A DNA stretch of 56,277 nucleotides from AA29 sp041481445 (GTDB lineage Bacteria; Acidobacteriota; Vicinamibacteria; Fen-336): contig JBGPBV010000033.1 in NCBI GenBank assembly GCA_041481445.1, positions 1-56,277 of the forward strand. The letters run 5' to 3'. How positions within the stretch are numbered: the first letter of the stretch is position 1; every line of letters starts with the position of its first letter. Shown piece after piece: positions 52,449 through 56,277 of this stretch. A program made the position numbers and the translations under genes. The notes under the pieces were generated by a model. The model searched no databases. It was not told the DNA's origin and saw nothing but the letters and a program-made list of their open reading frames with translations.

Positions 52449-53138
52449 GTGACCCTGCGGCCCAGCCGCGCGACCCTCCTCATCGGCGCCGGGCTCGCCC
52501 TGCTCCTGGGAGTGGTGGTGCTGGGAGCGCCGCGCTGGACCCGCCTGCTCAGCCGGGCCGTCCCCGACGACGAGGCGGCCCCGGAGGAGCGCAAGGAGGC
52601 CCGGGAGGAGGAGCCGGCCGCGCGCGTCGAGCGGACCATCAACGTCAAGCTGTTCTTCCAGGCCCCCGATCGTCCCGGCCTCGTCATGGAGGAGCGCACC
52701 GTGCCGTTCTCGACCGACCTCGCCGCGCAGCTCAAGGCGGTGGTGGCGGAGCTGGTGCAGGGCTCCAAGTCCGGGCTGGGGGCCACGCTGCCCCCTGAGA
52801 CCCGGGTGCTGGAGGTGTTCGTCAACGCGCGCGGGGTGGCCTTCGTGGACCTCTCGAAGGAGGCGGCCCAGGGCACGGCCGGATCCCACGACGAGCTGCT
52901 CTCCGTCTACTCGATCGTGAACTCGCTGGCCGTGAACTTCCCGGCGGTCAAGCTCGTGCAGATCCTGGTGGAGGACCGCCCGGCGGAGACGCTGGCCGGC
53001 CACGTCGACCTGAGCCGCCCGCTGTCCGCGGACATGACCCTGCTCGCGGCCGTCGTCGTCGCTCCCACGGAGCCGGCGGCGCCGCCGGGCTCCCCCGCGC
53101 CCTCCGCGCCCGCGTCCCCGGCGCCTCCCCGCTCGTGA
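52449..53138 (+). CDS. GerMN-domain membrane-anchored protein
   Basis: The 229-residue protein has an N-terminal TM anchor (about 10-27, LLIGAGLALLLGVVVLGA), an acidic linker (about 38-60), a GerMN domain (about 65-195: INVKLFFQAPD, LVQGSKSGLGATLPPETRVL, VYSIVNSLAVNFPAVKLVQI) and a Pro/Ala tail. GerMN is a substrate-binding module found in spore proteins and in non-spore-formers next to amidases, as here, so a cell-wall role is likely. It begins 12 nt after the amidase stop and overlaps the aminotransferase. Confidence 0.88.
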   Translation: MTLRPSRATLLIGAGLALLLGVVVLGAPRWTRLLSRAVPDDEAAPEERKEAREEEPAARVERTINVKLFFQAPDRPGLVMEERTVPFSTDLAAQLKAVVAELVQGSKSGLGATLPPETRVLEVFVNARGVAFVDLSKEAAQGTAGSHDELLSVYSIVNSLAVNFPAVKLVQILVEDRPAETLAGHVDLSRPLSADMTLLAAVVVAPTEPAAPPGSPAPSAPASPAPPRS

Positions 53139-54307
53139 GCATCCGCGCTTCCGACAAGGCCGGCCGCTTCACGGAGTCGGTGATCCGCGAGATGACGCGC
53201 CTGGCCCACCTGCACCGCGCCGTCAACCTCTCGCAGGGGTTCCCCGACTTCGCCGCCCCCGAGGAGGTCAAGGAGGCGGCCCGCCGCGCGATCGCGGGTG
53301 ACGTCAACCAGTACGCGATCACCTGGGGGGCACGCTCGCTGCGCCAGGCCATCGCCCGCAAGTTCGAGCGCCTCTACGGGGTGCCCGTGGACCCCGAGCG
53401 CGAGGTCACGGTCACCTGCGGCTCCACGGAGGCCATGATCGCGACGCTGCTCGCCATCCTGAACCCCGGCGACGAGGTCGTCGTCTTCGAGCCGTTCTAC
53501 GAGAACTACGGGCCGGACGCCATCCTCTCCGGCGCCGTTCCCCGCTTCGTGAGGCTGCGGCCCCCGAACTGGACCTTCGACGAGGGCGAGCTGGAGCGGG
53601 CCTTCTCCGCGAAGACGCGCGCGGTCATCGTGAACACGCCCAACAACCCCACGGGGAAGGTCCTCACGCGGGCGGAGCTGGAGACGATCGCGGAGCTGTG
53701 CCGCCGCCACGACGCCATCGCGGTCACGGACGAGATCTACGAGCACATCCTCTACGACGGCGCCGTGCACGTCCCCATGGCCTCGCTGCCCGGGATGGCC
53801 GAGCGCACGGTGACGATCAACGGGATGAGCAAGACCTACAGCGTGACCGGGTGGAGGGTGGGCTGGGCCATCGCTCCTCCCGTCCTCACCGCCGCCATCC
53901 GCAAGGTCCACGACTTCCTGACCGTGGGGGCGGCGGCGCCGCTGCAGGAAGCGGGCGCGCTGGCCCTCGATCTTCCGGGGAGCTACTACACCGCGCTCGC
54001 CCTTGCCTACGCGCGCCGCCGCGACCGCCTCCTGCCGCTGCTCGAGGGCGCCGGCTTCCGCGTGTACCGGCCGGCGGGGGCGTACTACGTGATGACCGAG
54101 ATCGACGGCCTGGGCTGGCAGGACGACGTCGCCTTCGCCCGCCACCTCGTCGAGGAGATCGGCGTCGCCGTCGTGCCCGGCTCCTCGTTCTACAACGATC
54201 CGTCCGACGGGCGGCGCCAGGTGCGCTTCGCCTTCTGCAAGAAGGACGAGACGCTCGACGAGGCCGGACGGCGACTGTCCCGCCTCGTGCGTCGCTCCGG
54301 CGCCTGA
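53135..54307 (+). CDS. PLP-dependent aminotransferase, class I/II (kynurenine/methionine type)
   Basis: The 390-residue fold-type I aminotransferase has NLSQGFPDFAAPEEVKEAA near the start (substrate-binding), NTPNNPTGK (about 167-175), VTDEIYEHILYDG (Asp199 binds the PLP ring nitrogen) and the Schiff-base K233 in NGMSKTYSVTGWRVGW. The C-terminal Arg of the substrate carboxylate site is in VRFAFCKKDE. It resembles YbdL and kynurenine aminotransferase. The GTG start overlaps the GerMN gene by 4 nt, so it is translated with the wall genes, perhaps only by position. Confidence 0.92.
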   Translation: MSIRASDKAGRFTESVIREMTRLAHLHRAVNLSQGFPDFAAPEEVKEAARRAIAGDVNQYAITWGARSLRQAIARKFERLYGVPVDPEREVTVTCGSTEAMIATLLAILNPGDEVVVFEPFYENYGPDAILSGAVPRFVRLRPPNWTFDEGELERAFSAKTRAVIVNTPNNPTGKVLTRAELETIAELCRRHDAIAVTDEIYEHILYDGAVHVPMASLPGMAERTVTINGMSKTYSVTGWRVGWAIAPPVLTAAIRKVHDFLTVGAAAPLQEAGALALDLPGSYYTALALAYARRRDRLLPLLEGAGFRVYRPAGAYYVMTEIDGLGWQDDVAFARHLVEEIGVAVVPGSSFYNDPSDGRRQVRFAFCKKDETLDEAGRRLSRLVRRSGA

Positions 54308-54322
54308 GGTCTCGAGCACCCA

Positions 54323-54399
54323 TCCGATAATCGGACGTTGAGGAGGATCACAGCCTGTGTGATTCGCCCTTGACACTGTCGCGCACCGTCGGCTACCGT
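54323..54399 (+). promoter_or_regulatory. Palindrome, inverted repeat and candidate sigma70 promoter upstream of the DUF1111 gene
   Basis: TCCGATAATCGGA (54323-54335) is a perfect 13-nt palindrome. ATCACA-GCCTG-TGTGAT (54347-54363) is a 6-bp inverted repeat. TTGACA at 54370-54375 is a perfect -35, with TACCGT 18 bp further (54394-54399) as a weak -10. The resulting leader would be about 140 nt. The palindrome could be an operator or part of the aminotransferase terminator. Confidence 0.4.
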
Positions 54400-54543
54400 C
54401 CGCCGCCAACAGAACACCGAGGAAAGTTCACCCAAATCGGCGGTCGTAGCGGCCAGCCCTCCACTGGATGCGCGCGATACACCTCAGGGTGGTCCTTCAG
54501 GAGAGTTGTCCCTTCGCCGCCTCCAACCTCAGGAGGCCGAAGA

Positions 54544-55764
54544 ATGCGAGTCCTCAAGTTCGTCGCCCTGGGCGCCCTTCTGGCGGGTCCCATCCTGCCG
54601 GAGGCGTTCACGCAGCCCGCCCCCGACGCACCTCCCGCGTTCGATCCCGCCAACATGGAGCTGATCAACAACGGCTTCTCCACGCCGGAGGAGTTTGCGG
54701 AGGCGCAAGACGTCTTCGCGGAGCAGGAGTCGAAGGAAGAAGGCCTGGGCCCCGTCTACAACGCGCAGTCCTGCGCGGAGTGTCACCAGAACCCCCTCAC
54801 CGGCGGCATCAGCCAGGTCACCGAGCTGCGCGCCGGCCACTTCGACGGGGTCAACTTCGTCGACCACCCCGGCGGGTCGCTGATCAACGACCGCGCCATC
54901 AACCCCGCCTTCCAGGAGCGGGTGCTCGGCGGCAACGAGGTGCGGACGTTCCGCACTTCGCTCAACACCCTCGGCGACGGCTTCGTCGAGGCGATCGACA
55001 GCAACACCCTGCAGAGCATCGCGAACAACCAGCCGTCGTCGATGCGGGGCCAGTTCATCCAGGTGCCGGTGGGAGAGGCGGGCGGAGCCCGGCGCGGCGC
55101 CCGCTTTGGATGGAAGAACCAGCACGCGAGCCTCCTCTCCTTCGCCGCGGACGCCTACGTCAACGAGATGGGCATCACGAGCCCGCTGCAACCGAGCGAC
55201 AACACGTCCAACGGGACGGCGATCACCGACGGCGTCCCCGATCCCGAGGACGCGGCGAGCCCCGAGCATCCCAACGGGACGGACGTCGAGCTCTTTGCCG
55301 TGTTCATGCGCTCGACGGGCGTGCCGCCGCGTGACACCGTGCTGGCCGCGACCGCCGACGCCCAGGCGGGCAGCTCCCTCTTCAACCAGGTCGGATGCAA
55401 CGTGTGCCACGTCCGCAACATCACCACCGCCGCGGAGGGGACGTTCATCAACGGCGGGACGCTGAGGGTTCCCGCCGCCCTCGGAGACAAGCGCATCCAC
55501 CCGTACGGCGACTTCCTCCTCCACAACGTCGGCACCGGAGACGGGATCGTGCAGAACGGTGGCCAGTCCACCCGTAACAAGGTCCGGACCGCGCCCCTGT
55601 GGGGATCGCGGAGCCGCGACCGGCTGATGCACGACGGGGAGTCCCTGACCCGCAACGAGGCGATCCTGCGCCACGCGGGGGAGGCGACGTCCGTGATCAA
55701 CAGCTACCGGAACCTGAGCAACAACCAGAAGAACCAGCTGATCACGTTCCTCAACTCCCTCTGA
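54544..55764 (+). CDS. Di-heme oxidoreductase (DUF1111, COG3488 family), exported
   Basis: The 406-residue protein starts at ATG 54544 with AGGAGG upstream and has a signal peptide (VALGALLAGPILPEAF). Two heme c motifs are present: C77-A-E-C80-H81 and C285-N-V-C288-H289. GLGPVYNAQSCAECHQNP, RRGARFGWKNQHASLLSFAA and KVRTAPLWGSRSRDRLMHDG are family hallmarks. These di-heme proteins resemble MauG/cytochrome c peroxidases, but their substrates are mostly unknown; some are linked to metal or peptide oxidation. It would act in the periplasm. A hairpin terminator follows. Confidence 0.9.
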   Translation: MRVLKFVALGALLAGPILPEAFTQPAPDAPPAFDPANMELINNGFSTPEEFAEAQDVFAEQESKEEGLGPVYNAQSCAECHQNPLTGGISQVTELRAGHFDGVNFVDHPGGSLINDRAINPAFQERVLGGNEVRTFRTSLNTLGDGFVEAIDSNTLQSIANNQPSSMRGQFIQVPVGEAGGARRGARFGWKNQHASLLSFAADAYVNEMGITSPLQPSDNTSNGTAITDGVPDPEDAASPEHPNGTDVELFAVFMRSTGVPPRDTVLAATADAQAGSSLFNQVGCNVCHVRNITTAAEGTFINGGTLRVPAALGDKRIHPYGDFLLHNVGTGDGIVQNGGQSTRNKVRTAPLWGSRSRDRLMHDGESLTRNEAILRHAGEATSVINSYRNLSNNQKNQLITFLNSL

Positions 55765-55772
55765 GTCCGTGC

Positions 55773-55810
55773 GGGGCCGGCGGCCCTCCCGCCGGCCCCG
55801 TCTTTCCCTT
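55773..55810 (+). terminator. Rho-independent-like terminator after the DUF1111 gene
   Basis: A perfect 11-bp stem (GGGGCCGGCGG at 55773-55783 with CCGCCGGCCCC at 55789-55799) closes a 5-nt loop and is followed by a short pyrimidine run with several T (GTCTTTCCCTT). It lies 9 nt after the stop codon. Confidence 0.7.
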
Positions 55811-55822
55811 GGAGCGATCGCG

Positions 55823-56277
55823 ATGACCCACACGCGCACCACGACGTTGGTGCTGGCCGTGCTTGCCCTGGGCGCGGGAGCCGTCGTCACGCGGGCCTGG
55901 ATGCGGGCTCCACGCCTGGAGCAACCGGTGGTTCCCATGGCGGCCGCCCCCGTGCATCTGCAAGCGGAGGTGGTCGACCCGGACTTCTCGCCGGCGCGGT
56001 CGGCGGAGGCGCGGGCGGCCGTGAGCCGCGCGTTCGGCAACGCGGTGGCCGTGGTCCAGGACGAGGCCGCGGTCGGCGACTTCAACGGCGACGGCTCTCC
56101 CGACCTGGCCCTCGCCGTCCGCGCGGGAGCGGGCCAGGCGGCGGCGGTCGCGGACCCCCTCGCGAACTGGACGGTCCAGGACTGCGTGTCGCCGCCCGCA
56201 CGGCATCCCGTCGCGCATCCCGCCCCGGCTCCCATCGTCGACCGCGAGCCGCTGCTGGCCGTCCTCCACGGCAACGG
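55823..56277 (+). CDS. Exported FG-GAP-like protein, truncated by the window end
   Basis: The 151 visible residues begin MTHTRTTTLVLAVLALGAGA, a signal peptide or anchor. VGDFNGDGSPDLALAVRAG (about residue 86-104) is an FG-GAP/VCBS-type calcium-binding repeat as in integrin-like propellers. GGAG lies 9 nt upstream of the ATG. The gene continues past the right edge, so length and further domains are unknown. It probably belongs to the next transcription unit rather than with DUF1111, because a terminator intervenes. Confidence 0.75.
   Translation, partial: MTHTRTTTLVLAVLALGAGAVVTRAWMRAPRLEQPVVPMAAAPVHLQAEVVDPDFSPARSAEARAAVSRAFGNAVAVVQDEAAVGDFNGDGSPDLALAVRAGAGQAAAVADPLANWTVQDCVSPPARHPVAHPAPAPIVDREPLLAVLHGN

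Noticed and set aside
54347..54363. CRP-type binding site
   Set aside because: ATCACA-N5-TGTGAT has the half-sites in the reverse order of TGTGA-N6-TCACA.

Overview
The window is about 56 kb of very GC-rich bacterial chromosome. It shows no plasmid, phage or insertion-sequence genes. Several features suggest an Acidobacteriota-like organism: an Oar-type TonB-dependent receptor with a carboxypeptidase-regulatory-like N-terminal domain, a membrane-anchored winged-helix/TPR regulator, Tat-exported Gfo/Idh oxidoreductases, a DUF1800/DUF1501 pair and many secreted repeat proteins. This assignment is an inference from gene content; no rRNA is present to confirm it.

Layout. 1-10.3 kb is housekeeping: tRNA-Pro, a large outer-membrane receptor, rdgB, RNase PH, a TPR lytic transglycosylase, a GAF-domain protein, an Fe-S HhH-GPD DNA glycosylase and tmRNA (ssrA). 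10.3-15.8 kb holds two exported Gfo/Idh oxidoreductases around a second TonB receptor, which suggests glycan or sugar-derivative uptake. 15.8-21.4 kb has two adjacent FAD enzymes and an OsmC protein, divergent from a CadC-like regulator; the shared intergenic region carries three hexamers at exact 11-bp spacing. 21.7-26.2 kb is a compact, overlapping [NiFe]-hydrogenase operon: small subunit, large subunit, cytochrome b, maturation protease and a c-type cytochrome lipoprotein. 26.2-30.4 kb contains a vanadium-haloperoxidase-like protein, a 660-bp GC-poorer gap, a secreted cupin, a secreted GlcG/HbpS-like protein and the remnant of an MBL-fold gene.

30.6-36.5 kb is the most unusual region: three tandem paralogous secreted proteins plus the truncated tail of a fourth. 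Each complete copy has exactly seven repeats of about 54 residues, arranged as expected for a seven-bladed beta-propeller closed by its first strand, followed by a conserved C-terminal domain of about 200 residues. 36.5-44 kb reads leftward: a GT39-like glycosyltransferase, a modABC molybdate transporter coupled to a glyoxalase-like gene, two SDRs and a TPR/cyclic-nucleotide-binding protein. 44.1-47.8 kb holds a secreted propeller/HEAT protein whose frame is split by an in-frame amber codon, a two-TM protein and a DUF3592 protein. 47.8-50.8 kb is the DUF1501/DUF1800 pair. 50.9-54.3 kb is an amidase, a GerMN protein and an aminotransferase. 54.5 kb to the end has a di-heme DUF1111 protein and a truncated exported FG-GAP-like protein.

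Possible links between genes: H2 oxidised outside the membrane would pass electrons through cytochrome b to quinone or through the lipoprotein cytochrome to periplasmic carriers; modABC would supply molybdenum enzymes elsewhere in the genome; the amidase, GerMN protein and lytic transglycosylase act on the cell wall.
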